From: Fasciolopsis buskii | Lineage: Eukaryota; Platyhelminthes; Trematoda; Plagiorchiida; Fasciolidae | Direction: 5' to 3' | Length of the DNA: 64,000 nt | Assembly (NCBI GenBank): GCA_008360955.1 | Contig: LUCM01001982.1 | Coordinates: forward strand, 363,814 to 427,813 | Shown: positions 43,801 through 50,138 of the stretch, in pieces | How positions within the stretch are numbered: position 1 is the first letter of the stretch | Layout of the letters: the number at the start of each line of letters is the position of its first letter | Notes under the pieces: model-generated | What the model was told of the DNA's origin: nothing | What the model saw: the letters and a program-made list of their open reading frames with translations, nothing else | The model's database searches: none | Made by a program: the position numbers and the translations under genes

Positions 43801-46800
43801 GTGAAGCTTGAGTTTCCAGTTCTCCCTCAAACTCCACGTAAGTCCTTTTAAGACACTGGTGACATGTGATTAGACTCTCCAGTTGCCCTACCGTAACCAG
43901 CCTGTGAAACAGCGCCCTTGTTGAGTACGCACGAGCTTTTCGGTTGGTGGAGCTTACGAGGTTTTGTAATATCTGAAGAATACGGCAGTCGGAGAAAAGA
44001 GGTGGTTACACCCAAAACTAGAAACAATAAAACCGAAAAAGCGATTTCACGAGAAAACTCAAATTGAAAATAAAAGCAGAGATAGACAACTAGAATTGAC
44101 AAACAAGTACACATTAATATTGCATAAAAATAAGCAGAGATAACCATGATTATAGGATGCGCTACCACAAATGGATCTCTGCACAGCAGCGCAATAAAAA
44201 GGGTTTAGTAGGAAAATGACAGGGTACTTATGCCGAGGATTTATGAAAGTTGAAACACAGAACGGAAAGGTCAGACAACTTGTACCTCTAAGTTCACTGG
44301 CAAATTATTAAATGTGTTGATATTGCATATGTCTAGATATGGTCGGAGGTTGTGGTCTCAGGGTTCGGGTAAGCTCTTCATCCCGAGAACTCTATCAATC
44401 CTCTCAAACGACCATGCATCGCAATTAACCTCAGCCAAAAAGGTCACACTAAATATTCCCTCGTGACAAAGAAGTTCCCAACAAACTATGAAGACACACA
44501 GATGCACGACGCTCTTCGCGAGGTTGACTGATCACTATAAGTCGGTAAAGGATATACAAGTGACGTATTGATTCAAAACTAAGCAAGGGAAGCGTACGAA
44601 GCATACGACACTGAGCCCACCGAAATTTGTGGCAAAGGGGTGTATCGGGTATACAAGGAGTCTAGTTTCACTTGAAAGGGTTATGAGGTGATCAACTAGG
44701 CACCAGTCCCAATAGGTTACGAGGACATCGGATTGCCCTACTGACGCGTACGCTAGACTCTTTGACCAAAGGCTCGGAATGGGTCTTTTTAACCCAACCC
44801 ACTATTTCACCTTCGGCAACCGAGTAGTAAAACGTCCAGAGACAAACCAAGGACCACAGTGGATAACAGATGAGATAAACGTTGAAAACGGAAAATCTAC
44901 CATACGCGTAGTGACCACTAAAAGATTTACTTTCCTGTCCTCTTTGGTCTTCGTTGTTATCTTCTCTAATTACGAATTCGATGGCACTTAACCTTCGCAC
45001 AGTACTTTGTTATAAATAGACATCTATATATGTACACTAATACCAGAATCTTACGAGTATGCCGGGATTGTGACTAGATCAAGAATCTATTATTAAAACC
45101 ACAGGTGAGTTGGCCACTGGAAACCTAGAGAACGAGGCCGCTAGAAGGTCCAGGGATATCTGTTGTGAACCCATCCACGCCATTGACATTCAGGTGGCAA
45201 CTTACATTCTGAGTGTTCAAGCATGATGTCAAGGATAGCCGGATACGTGCACCTGAGGGGTGGCAAGAAATGTGGAACTTGCTTTCAGGAATTTTCATCT
45301 ACTCATCTGCGTACTACATACTATAATTGTATGCGTATGAATTTATGAATGGATGCGGTATTCAGTCCGCAAATCCCCTAATTCGCAATGGTATTTCGTA
45401 GGGAGGAGGCATAGATAAAACGACGTCGTTTTAACACTGGCAACATAATGGCTTTTAAACGTAAAGACCACGGATTCGAATCCTTCCATCACCGGTCCAT
45501 TTCCCAGTTAAGTCTTCCACTGGTCTCGACCCTCTCCATTAGAATAATGCAATTTGACGCATAATCAGCAGAGAAAGTGGTATGATAAAGATAAAAATAT
45601 TTCTCCCATGTGTTCTGAAAGCTTGATTCAGTCCCGTTCGCCAGAGTTTGCTTTGAGAACATACCATCTAACGACACTTTACTATTCCTATTGCCAACCG
45701 GGATCAGCTAGCTTACAAATCGGGAGCTACGAATTGTGGCCGACTAAAGCATCCATAATGGATGGACACTAGAAAACTAACAATGTAAATCGTGATCTGA
45801 TGTGTTGTTCGATGCCACCGAGACATGCCGACAACTTAGTACGCACTAAAACAAACCAAGAAATGTGGTACACCAAATCCGTTTGTAATGAAATTGATGT
45901 TGCAAAGTATAAGTGACATTGTCCGAGGCGACCTGAATCGAAGACTAAACATGCACATTGTGAATTCCATAGGAAAAGTTCGTCAATTTTGGTCAAGTTT
46001 CGGAATTACCTATTGGTCAATCGCAATCTTACGAGAAGGTACTGATGGGCGTATAAGCAGCGATCTGTGGAGCAAAACAAAGAAACAACTGGAAACTGAT
46101 GAGACGTGAACCTTTCGTAAAAAAAATCGAATCACGAAAGATATTCTGTAAGTCATTTAACGTTTATCCGACAACACGCGTACGTGTTATTCCCACAGAT
46201 CCGAAAGAAGACTCAAGCGAAAAACTACCAAGACAAAAAGTGATAATATTCGTACCTTATTTAGTTCTGTATCCGTGGTAGTAATATTGCTAAGGCTTTG
46301 AGTACTCGCAGTTGCGGAAGGCCTTCCTCGGCGTCGACCAGATAGGAATCTTTGTAGTCCATTTGATGGGCGATAATTCGATTGATTATCATTCAAATCA
46401 GGACATAAATCTGACAACGCCTGCTGCACAGCACGCTCTGCTTTAACCAATTTCGTAAAATAGGCCAGCATTTCGGAAATGGAGACAATCTGTCCATCTA
46501 TGGCGCTCGATATCAGACGAATCGCTTCTTTGGAATCGTAACGTACGTTTGACTTAGGTGCGGACTCATCCCGAGAATTTCTTTCGGAACTGGAATGTGA
46601 CAAAGACTGAGACGATGCGGAAATGGCACCAGGACCGCTATGGGGAGGTAATGGAGGTGGTGACAACGGGGTGGAGGGCCGCGAGGGTACATTCAATCGC
46701 GTGTCGGACATAATGAGTTGTTTTGTATTTGCGTGGCCTATTGTTTCTTCCTCAAAAGTACTAGCACTGAGTTCACTTGGGGAGTGGTTTTTCAAACCGT

Positions 46801-46903
46801 TAATTATGCCGTTGGCATGACCATTATGAAACCCATTGCGACTGGGCTCAGAATCCTCATAAAATTGAGAGTAACTGCATGAATTCATGTCATTTTCGTG
46901 CAT
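1253..46903 (-). CDS. Fes/Fer-family non-receptor tyrosine kinase gene, 12 chained exons (kinase end off window)
   Basis: Twelve minus-strand exons join with GT/AG borders and matching phases into about 995 codons. Order of parts: Pro/Ser-rich N-terminus (1-120), F-BAR domain (about 124-450), linker (450-847), SH2 (857-990). F-BAR landmarks match Fer/Fes: a helix ending ERAVQQALSDLC, the block LHLLHNDYLMAI, and a closing segment with VQVHHQF and SFVDL. The linker holds NRLWNSVRQS, like the segment preceding SH2 in Fer. SH2 opens with EPWFHGVLPR and keeps the phosphotyrosine Arg in FLIRQT (R880). Known of the family: cytoplasmic kinases that bind curved, PIP2-rich membrane through F-BAR and act in adhesion, cytoskeletal and receptor signalling. 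Catalytic motifs are not seen inside the window, so activity is inferred from the domain order. Longer than human FER over the same span because of N-terminal, linker and SH2 insertions. The end of exon 9 is the least certain joint. Confidence 0.82.
1428..1712 (-). CDS. Exon 11: SH2 core with FLIR motif
   Basis: 285 bases, phase 2 to 2. Acceptor caacatgtag, donor ATCAG|gtatgt. Codes LLQKQGDFLIRQTSK, then about 45 residues not found in Fer/Fes, then MVLSVNWFGHKHFILYGG and WRLEEGEFPTI. The pocket arginine (R880, FLVRES motif read here as FLIRQT) and the H-F-I strand after it are kept. The insertion is rich in Asn, Gly and charged residues and falls in the loop after the second strand. Confidence 0.87.
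2323..2348. repeat. (AT)n microsatellite
   Basis: Uninterrupted AT dinucleotide run in intron 10 of the kinase gene. Confidence 0.95.
4764..4840 (+). repeat. tRNA-Leu-derived SINE or tRNA pseudogene fragment
   Basis: The stretch reads like a decayed tRNA: box A-like gtaacggctaaggcg, an anticodon-loop-like ctcaaaa that would present CAA (Leu), and a T arm ctggg-tttgcgt-cccgg with five paired bases and a seven-base loop. The acceptor stem does not close and the anticodon stem pairs over only about three bases, so it is not a working tRNA. A tRNA-headed SINE is the likely explanation. Confidence 0.4.
5238..5290 (+). repeat. Short dispersed repeat, second copy near 28008
   Basis: A block reading cccgggtgc, a spacer, then ttttgttacagaagtc recurs near 28008-28055 as cccgggtgc ... 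ttttgttccagaagtc in the same orientation. Only about 50 bases are shared, so it is a fragment of an unidentified dispersed repeat. Confidence 0.35.
7018..7082 (-). CDS. Exon 10: start of SH2 domain (PWFHG)
   Basis: 65 bases, phase 0 to 2. Acceptor ccatttatacag, donor GAAAG|gttagt. Codes GEVDINKEPWFHGVLPRAEV. W-F-H-G followed by a proline-arginine and A-E is the canonical SH2 opening; Fer and Fes have W-Y-H-G-A-I-P-R. The split codon AG|G gives Arg 869 and runs directly into LLQKQGDF of exon 11. Confidence 0.87.
7083..12477. other. Intron 9, no clear gene
   Basis: Intron between exons 9 and 10. A minus-strand frame near 8545-8865 is weakly like the segment after the catalytic motif of LINE reverse transcriptases, but it has no intact motif. 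The rest is AT-rich DNA in which I see nothing assignable. Confidence 0.4.
12478..13029 (-). CDS. Exon 9: Ser/Thr-rich linker before SH2
   Basis: Starts phase 0 after catgtgcag. Peptide includes GFLSGPRPERNRLWNSVRQS and RFRSQFTRSNTF, resembling the basic segment before SH2 in Fer, then a long Ser/Thr/Pro stretch. The frame stays open to a TAG at 12430-12432. A donor at 12476-12477 (CTTCT|gtatct) is weak but is the choice that keeps phase with exon 10. A better-looking donor at 12511-12512 (CGG|gtgagc) leaves phase 1 and would need an extra exon. So the 3' border is uncertain, while the coding nature of the body is well supported. Confidence 0.75.
14470..14690 (+). mobile_element. LINE reverse-transcriptase fragment
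   Basis: One plus-strand frame reads NTGVPRGLVFALALFLCID and then LIQSFACDIT. This matches the non-LTR reverse-transcriptase block G-V-P-Q-G-S-V-L-S-P-L-L-F followed by F-A-D-D, with the second element changed to F-A-C-D, so it is catalytically dead. Stops break the frame on both sides. It lies antisense in intron 8. A tail-like motif gtagtcgaaacgttgg at about 15210 may be the end of the same element. Confidence 0.5.
15248..16083. other. Assembly gap, 836 N
   Basis: Run of N inside intron 8 of the kinase gene. The right flank is an AT microsatellite, the likely cause of the assembly break. Long open frames reported across it are artefacts of N. Confidence 0.99.
16084..16132. repeat. (AT)n microsatellite at gap edge
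   Basis: AT dinucleotide run beginning directly at the end of the N gap; the true length is unknown. Confidence 0.95.
16142..16400 (-). CDS. Exon 8: linker helix
   Basis: 259 bases, phase 2 to 0. Acceptor ttgcgtttcattag, donor CTGAAC|gtaagt. Codes FELCFATCLAEAHAQLVSQL, then a Pro/Arg stretch and SAVWTIARPGGQVIASHG. The helix may match the second coiled coil between F-BAR and SH2 in Fer/Fes. The assembly gap ends only 59 bases beyond the donor, inside the next intron, so coding sequence is not interrupted. Confidence 0.78.
17032..17072. repeat. (AT)n microsatellite
   Basis: About 20 AT units in intron 7 of the kinase gene. Confidence 0.95.
17710..17750 (+). repeat. LINE-tail-like repeat (copy 1)
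   Basis: The stretch ggattgaaacgtcaaaataa followed by an aattcag block recurs at 28915-28955 as ggatcgaaacgtcacgataa with an aactcag block. Such gaaacgt tails are common at the 3' ends of fluke LINEs; the assignment to a family is inference. Confidence 0.4.
17777..17800. repeat. (AAT)n microsatellite
   Basis: Imperfect trinucleotide run of AAT/AGT units in intron 7. Confidence 0.85.
18345..18728 (-). CDS. Exon 7: linker after F-BAR (FX-like region)
   Basis: 384 bases, phase 2 to 2. The acceptor is taken at ggatcaatcag (AG 18729-18730) rather than the nearer ttttag, because only this one keeps phase with exon 6. Donor GTTAA|gtaagt. The peptide carries a cysteine-rich patch (SFCASCPPHPRMCG), then YRHKELMHRETVEQVTRECI and WEEALAQWRAVF. 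Charged helix and position fit the region after F-BAR in Fer/Fes. The intron upstream is 12.4 kb and full of transposons. Confidence 0.78.
19650..22650 (+). mobile_element. Strongly decayed Ty3/Gypsy element
   Basis: Recognised by comparison with the element at 47.6-51.0 kb. An LTR-like stretch at about 19.69-19.83 kb ends in gtcgattaaagcctattcaa, and a similar block (gcaattgattagtcgattaa agcctagct) recurs at 22598-22625. Between them a gag remnant (attgtctttctaggttctaatatttacaa onward, 19957-20090), a protease-region remnant (from 20345) and a reverse-transcriptase remnant (cggttatcgaccaaagtcaa, 20779 onward) line up in the expected order. A possible integrase-end remnant lies near 21.65-21.85 kb. 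No domain is open. It lies antisense in intron 6. Confidence 0.6.
20308..20335. repeat. (AT)n run inside the decayed Gypsy copy
   Basis: Short AT dinucleotide run between the gag and protease remnants. Confidence 0.9.
24262..24290. repeat. (GA)n microsatellite
   Basis: About 13 GA units in intron 6. Confidence 0.95.
24726..25210 (-). CDS. Sense open frame in intron 6, unknown protein
   Basis: About 160 uninterrupted codons ending VNAYSD-stop at 24726. A good acceptor (gttattcacccctcatcag) lies where the frame opens, near 25209, and an in-frame ATG follows some 22 codons later. Visible features: LKDHFDGVVASF, RMDWKKDERMHILG, a basic run KRLVVRTAFLPLRLKH, and a C-terminal Cys cluster (CSMRNRSVFTDSLCDNC). 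No family is recognised. The acceptor phase does not fit kinase exon 6, so it is not simply an alternative last exon. It could be a nested gene, a transposon product, or chance. Confidence 0.3.
25690..26400 (+). mobile_element. RTE-type LINE, 3' end of reverse-transcriptase ORF
   Basis: Three frame-shifted pieces carry the conserved C-terminus of fluke RTE elements. They are FAPSKCKVSLQDWTGSNTN, then FRHLWRRPDIRLSI, then LGWLRHVLHMPTERLPCCTL, a tryptophan block, and LPGWSPQDSPKRRLETFGD. At least two frameshifts make it non-functional. It lies antisense in intron 6. Confidence 0.75.
28330..28675 (-). mobile_element. Jockey/CR1-like reverse-transcriptase fragment
   Basis: Minus-strand frame reads LDIPKFPGTFDYVRHEWLFP, matching the block L-D-I-S-K-A-F-D-x-V-W-H. 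It then reads VMAGIPQVSVFLSSLSIFF, matching G-V-P-Q-G-S-V-L-S-P-x-L-F. The metal-binding F-A-D-D block further on is changed (FLDEATFH). This is the one oriented element in the kinase introns that is in sense. Confidence 0.6.
28840..28998. repeat. Clustered (AT)n runs with LINE-tail-like repeat (copy 2)
   Basis: Three AT runs (28841-28866, 28891-28915, 28972-28998) surround the unit ggatcgaaacgtcacgataa also seen at 17714. Confidence 0.75.
31108..31233 (-). CDS. Exon 6: end of F-BAR domain
   Basis: 126 bases, phase 2 to 2. Acceptor tttcgtcttag, donor GACCT|gtaagt. The peptide has VNFPVQVHHQFNSALLQRIP and ends QTRQSFVDL. Fer/Fes end their F-BAR with a comparable V-H-x-x-x...I-x-P...F-I-D pattern. 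A serine-rich insertion of roughly a dozen residues separates the two halves here. Confidence 0.82.
32988..33956 (+). CDS. RTE LINE apurinic-type endonuclease domain (nearly intact)
   Basis: 322 codons open. Motifs of the exonuclease III/APE fold appear in order: LGSFNVRTLMQ (Asn), CVSETRIQD (Glu), VISPYTPTD (Tyr), VVAGDFNAQVG (Asp and Asn) and LSQIDHIAVSHRW (Asp-His). In family members this domain nicks target DNA for target-primed reverse transcription. A separate frame at 32791-33072 holds the probable N-terminus and overlaps, so a frameshift separates start and domain. The end at 33956 is also a frame break. Confidence 0.75.
   Translation: MRSPLLPIHSISTDNTPDTRNGSFSSSVVGGFQSVSSHFLRPRQSLNLGSFNVRTLMQVSQQAYLALTVDSLSIDVCCVSETRIQDSSRVIQLTAPNVSSRYFLRTSGDEAAQAVSQRRVGIVLSEKDEAALLDWIPVNGRLCAMRLQGSVGIRKDRSVKRSLFVISPYTPTDCSTDMEEDEFYDNLVTLVRKSKRSSIVVVAGDFNAQVGKLSASESCLGGRCALPAQRTDNGERLLQFCADNHLFLSSTNFRHSSRRTATRCFNSTGTLSQIDHIAVSHRWRGSVQNCRLYWTTYVDSDNALVLMRFLLQLNRHRCRSQA
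34666..35088 (+). pseudogene. RTE reverse-transcriptase fragment
   Basis: Carries the fingers and early palm of the RTE reverse transcriptase: PIFKKGTRSECSNHRGISLI, QQAGFRSGRDRIDQIFTLRQ, then TIAVLLNLKGTFD. In active elements the last block is L-D-L-K-x-A-F-D; the first, catalytic Asp is Asn here. The sequence departs from the family soon afterwards. Confidence 0.7.
36144..36245 (-). CDS. Exon 5: F-BAR distal helix
   Basis: 102 bases, phase 2 to 2. Acceptor is a T-rich tract ending gtttcag; donor AACAA|gtaagt. Of three frames only this one is open and joins exons 4 and 6. Peptide WHLLVFGGEGVQNSNWAKEL then QSGRSLASVMEQN. It is less like Fer/Fes than its neighbours, so its role in the fold is inferred from position. 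Confidence 0.75.
37376..37404. repeat. (ATT)n microsatellite
   Basis: Trinucleotide run just downstream of the exon 4 donor in the kinase gene. Confidence 0.9.
37439..37637 (-). CDS. Exon 4: F-BAR core with LHNDYLMAI block
   Basis: 199 bases, phase 1 to 2. Acceptor gatctgcag, donor GT|gtaagt, the strongest in the gene. The peptide includes TTRKLHLLHNDYLMAISTAN and then LRPCLLNGIERTMQLACEV. The KLH-LHN-Y-AL block followed by a leucine-rich segment is the clearest Fer/Fes F-BAR signature in the window. A small ATT microsatellite lies just beyond the donor. Confidence 0.87.
38548..39034. repeat. Foldback element with 141-base arms
   Basis: Left arm 38548-38688 and right arm 38894-39034 are inverted copies with about five mismatches, around a 205-base centre. 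Each arm carries an AT run next to cttgacaaaaaattttcact. The outer arm part contains acaagttggcgaacaagctc. The centre shows no conserved frame. A foldback or MITE-like element is the likely nature; no clear target-site duplication was seen. Confidence 0.85.
40842..40938 (-). CDS. Exon 3: F-BAR coiled-coil segment
   Basis: 97 bases, phase 0 to 1. Acceptor tactgcacag, donor AAAC|gtgagt. Codes YISNLKTCERKYMKYVDQLT and then ALRSKLTGLCDK. This is the long F-BAR helix in which Fer/Fes have a similar L-K-C/A-x-x-x-Y spacing. The last base C joins GT of exon 4 to make Arg 307. Confidence 0.83.
42700..43520 (+). mobile_element. Internally deleted Gypsy copy (LTR-gag joined to RNase H)
   Basis: From about 42720 to 43228 this copy is about 98 percent identical by eye to 47629-48136 (about nine differences). 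It includes the LTR-like end, leader and first part of gag. At gattgtggttgc the two diverge: here the sequence continues into RNase H-like coding, YFETIKKELENATMIAAGSS and VPLFVETHASNMA. Protease and reverse transcriptase are missing. A TAA interrupts gag where the other copy has TAT. It lies antisense in intron 2. Confidence 0.75.
43068..43517 (+). pseudogene. gag/RNase H fusion frame of the deleted Gypsy copy
   Basis: Open frame of 149 codons. Its first half (QYGQILDQFLEQLMDPAKDC) matches Ty3/Gypsy gag; its second half (FETIKKELENATMI...LFVETHASN) matches the start of RNase H. The fusion results from deletion, not from a known gene arrangement. Confidence 0.55.
43799..43972 (-). CDS. Exon 2: F-BAR helical segment
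   Basis: 58 codons, phase 0 to 0. The acceptor follows a pyrimidine-rich tract ending attcttcag, and the donor is CACAG|gtaagc. The peptide contains ALFHRLVTVGQLESL and CLKRTYVEFEGELETQASQ. It aligns by eye with the Fer/Fes F-BAR stretch that carries LHRL, then a lysine/tyrosine helix. The longer open frame overlapping here on the same strand is in another phase and is rejected because only this phase joins both neighbours. Confidence 0.82.
43973..46255. other. Intron 1, nothing recognised
   Basis: 2.3 kb intron of the kinase gene. A possible tRNA-like B-box (ggattcgaatcc) lies at 45473-45484. No other element or coding frame is supported. Confidence 0.5.
46256..46903 (-). CDS. Exon 1 coding part: N-terminal tail and first F-BAR helix
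   Basis: Codes residues 1-216. The ATG at 46901-46903 is chosen because an in-frame TAA lies nine codons upstream (46928-46930). The first 120 residues are Ser/Asn rich with a proline run near 73-92 (SRPSTPLSPPPLPPHSG), a possible SH3 ligand. Residues 124-168 form an amphipathic helix with ISEMLAYFTKLVKAERAVQQ, matching helix 1 of F-BAR domains. The tail has a basic patch FLSGRRRGR. Donor at 46254-46255 (AAG|gtacga), phase 0. A possible acceptor at 46943-46944 would make this the second transcribed exon, with untranslated exon(s) further right. Confidence 0.85.
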
Positions 46904-47974
46904 TCTATACCTCTTCGGATAGAAAGATTAGCAGGCCAGAACCTAGAACAATAAATTGAAAGACAGTGAACCATAAATAAGAATCCGATTTGAAAAGACG
47001 TTCAAAACGACAAGTGAGAGAAATACAGTAAAGTCAAAGAGAGACTAAAAATTGGCGCTGGCTAACATGGGTACACTTTATGCAAACCCATGAGCCCTGT
47101 CTTTCTTGATCTGGAAGTGACGTTCCATTCAACCAACCGTGCAAATCTATCACACTACCTCCAAACTTCGTTTTCCCATTCTCCGAATCAAAACAGCTGA
47201 AGCCGAATTCGTGCCCACGACTATCTTTCTTCCGCGTTCACCACGAAAAGTGGTCCTTGTTAAAATTGTCCCCACCCACTTCGTCATTGGGATGACTATG
47301 AGAATACCTCTATCCTCCTGTGAGAATAGTAACATTCATATCTCTTCAGACAGGAAATTGTCTGACTTAGAATAGGTGGATGATGTGCTGCTAACTGGAG
47401 ATTCATGTAAGCCGAAAGATTTCCTCGATAACGCGAACCACAGTGTCCATATGCTGAAGGTGCGTTTCCGACTTTTGGAGTTCAAAATGTGATTGCAGAA
47501 CTGGACTGCCTCAAAAATAAGGCTTATTCTTGTGGGGGAATAACTGGGTGGATTAGATAACGTCTTGCAATTTGGGTGCTTGTTGTAATGGATCCTCAAT
47601 AATGTGCGAAACTCGTTCGCTGTCCAATCCAGATTTATTGTTCCGATAAGCATTCACTCTTTGATTATTTTTTCTACTTCAGTTGCATGTGCAATTGATT
47701 AGTCCAGGAAAGCCTACTTAGTAGCTCTGCCTTTTCTTTTACTCTGGCATTTGACTGCTGGTTCACGACAATTTAATGGACCAATCATCAAAATGGACAA
47801 ACTCATCCGATCAGAAAAGTTCAGATGCTAAACCACATTCTCCAGACGCCGGAGAACACTAGATTCACTGGTATCGAACCTCCAACATCTTCCGCTTTCG
47901 AGGCTCTAAATCCAAATCAACTGAACAAATTAATCAACTGTTGTCTCCTAATGTTTATAAATACGTAAGGGAGC

Positions 47975-48250
47975 GTGATATTTTTGAAGATGCCGTTCAT
48001 ATTCTCGAACGTTGCTATATCATACGGAAAACCAGTCTCCAGGCACGTCTCGTCCACCACTATGCAACAGTACGGTCAGATTCTCGATCAGTTTCTCGAA
48101 CAGCTAGTGGATCCAGCTAAAGATTGTGGTTGCAAACCTGTATCGATGGAAGTGTACGACCATGGGCTGGTTCGAGGTGCTTTTGTACGCGGGATACAAT
48201 CTAACCATATACGTCAGATATTTCTCGAGGAGGAAACTCTTGATCTTTAA
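47975..48250 (+). pseudogene. gag fragment
   Basis: Carries ILDQFLEQLVDPAKDCGC and GLVRGAFVRGIQSNHIRQIF, the late capsid signature of Ty3/Gypsy gag (F-L-x-x-L...K-D-C...R-D-A-F-x-x-G-I...I-R-Q). The upstream gag part lies in another frame (KYVRERDIFEDAVHI). Downstream at about 48.41-48.46 kb a nucleocapsid-like C-Y-S-R-G-S-C-R-H-P-R-Q-K-C is altered at one cysteine. Confidence 0.7.
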
Positions 48251-48569
48251 AGAGCATTCGAGTTAATCAAACAATTAGACGCTGCTCAAAAACAACCGTT
48301 GACCTATCGGAGTACCATGACGCCAAAACCTTGCCCAAGGACCTGACGTTGTGGCGGGATCATCTATTATTGAAAGGTCGAGAATCCTGTACTCACAACT
48401 GATAACACTGTCTGTTATTCCCGTGGTTCTTGTCGCCATCCTCGACAGAAGTGCTCCGCTCGGGACGCTGTGAGTGTGAGTTGTGGTGAAAGCGGACAAT
48501 ACCGAGGGGCATGTCGAGTTTCTCTGGCAAATAAACGATTTGTGTCAGCTTCTAATTCTACCCTGTCAT

Positions 48570-48800
48570 CTGTATTGGTTGCTGCAGTCCCTCATTGTTT
48601 TTCCATAGGAGTTATTCAAGCAGACGTAAACGGTGTCCTGTTGCAGGCGTTCGTCGATAACGGTAGCTCAGAAAGTCGCACCTCACAAGAGCTCGTTCAG
48701 AAACATCATCGGAGAACTGAACCGTCTCAAAGTCGCATTACGATGGCGTCTATATCATCAACAAGTGCCACAGGCGGGGATTGTTCTGACGGTCATACAT
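48570..48800 (+). pseudogene. Aspartic protease fragment of the Gypsy element
   Basis: Reads VNGVLLQAFVDNGSSESRTS. The active-site triplet of retroviral-type proteases is D-T/S-G; here it is D-N-G, so the copy is probably inactive. Confidence 0.6.
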
Positions 48801-48945
48801 AAAGGAACCGCTTGTGAACATGTCAAATTGTCTGTGATGCCAAAATTGAGCACCGAAGTCCTGCTCAGAAACGATTCATCTCAACAACACAAATGAGTGG
48901 AGCTACTTTTCGAAGGCGACAAACCCACGTCCTCCATCTGTCCGC

Positions 48946-49680
48946 TTGCTGCATTATAGGTTGCACCTCAGTCTTTATTTGGACACGGCGCCAAATTGCC
49001 GGCATCTACTCACAAAGTCCAGGCAGCACTTAGCACAAGACGAATTATTCATCCAAGCACAAATCCAAAAGCTGTTGAGTGCGGAAATTATTCAGCCCTC
49101 AAAGTCTCCATGGAGAGCTCAAATCTTAGTGACACCCAAAGAATGCCACAAAAATGCAGTTATCGACTACAGTCAAACCATAGATCGACATACCTACCAG
49201 GACGCTTATCCTTTCCCAGAAATGGACCAATTGATCCAAAAAGAACTTAGTTCGAAGTATTCAGTATGCCTGACTTAAAGACCACAGCCAGATTCCTATC
49301 AAAAACGAAGAAAGTACATGGTTTCCGAGGCTTGCGGAAACCCATTGCAGTTTTGCCGCATACTTTCCGTCGCATTCTTCCAACGAACGACAGACGATAT
49401 AATCAATAAGGATCGACCATCCGGCATCTTCGCCTATATGGACGACATCGTGACCTGCGGTTGCCATTTTGAAGCAGATGACCAGAATGTGCAGCGGTTT
49501 CTAGAAGTTTCGACGACATACGGCTTGACATTTAATCAAGATAAAAGCACGATTTCTACGAAAAATATAAAAACGTCTGGGTTTAAAGTCTCAAAAGATC
49601 ATTCGAGACTCAATCCGGAGAGATTGAAGCCCCTCATACAGCTACCCCACCCAAAAACCCCAAAGCACAACAATGGGTAG
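48946..49680 (+). pseudogene. Gypsy reverse transcriptase, frame-broken
   Basis: First frame (to 49278): IQKLLSAEIIQPSKSPWRAQ and VIDYSQTIDRHTYQDAYPFP, the entry blocks of the Ty3/Gypsy enzyme. Second frame (from 49318): LQFCRILSVAFFQRTTDDII, then the catalytic box FAYMDDIVTCG and GLTFNQDKS. The Y-M-D-D box is intact but a frameshift and a TAA separate the two parts. Confidence 0.8.
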
Positions 49681-50092
49681 TCGGGAGGTTTCCGCATTGC
49701 TCCCAACGGATAACTCACTTTTCGGACGAAATAAACCCGCTTATTGCCAACTGCATATTTCCGTTGCCTGCGTTATGGTGGACTATTATTCAGAAAGTGG
49801 GCCGGTAGGTCTCTTCTCTCGAACGCTGACTCCGGTCGAGAAGCGCCATTCCGCAACAGAAAAGAAAGCTTACGCCATTGCCGAAGCGTTGAAAACAGAT
49901 TATTTCTTTATGGTCAACCACTTCCGGCTAGCGACAGGCCAACAGTCGGTAGCCTTCATGTTTGGCAACCAATCGAGGAGCAAGATTAAAAACGAAATGG
50001 TCCAAGGATGGGGTGTGGGACTCACTGCATTCCAATACAACGTCGTCTATTGTCAAGGCCACGACAGCCCTGTGGCTGATGCGCCATCCTGA
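49673..50092 (+). pseudogene. Gypsy RNase H domain
   Basis: 139-codon frame with GLFSRTLTPVEKRHSATEKK, AYAIAEALK and, near the end, VYCQGHDSPVADAPS. The family pattern is F-S-R/K-x-L-x-P-x-E-x-x-Y/H-S...E-x-x-A-I...H-x...V-A-D-A-L-S. The final Leu is Pro here. Confidence 0.75.
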
Positions 50093-50138
50093 AGTGCCTG
50101 TGCCTCCACTGCCAGCCGACTAGATCCGTACCAACTGC

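Noticed and set aside
43848..44168. 106-codon minus-strand hydrophobic frame over exon 2
   Set aside because: Different phase from exon 2 and cannot be spliced to either neighbour; a chance intronic frame.
46187..46255. Extension of the exon 1 frame beyond the donor
   Set aside because: The added hydrophobic residues are read from intron sequence after AAG|gtacga.
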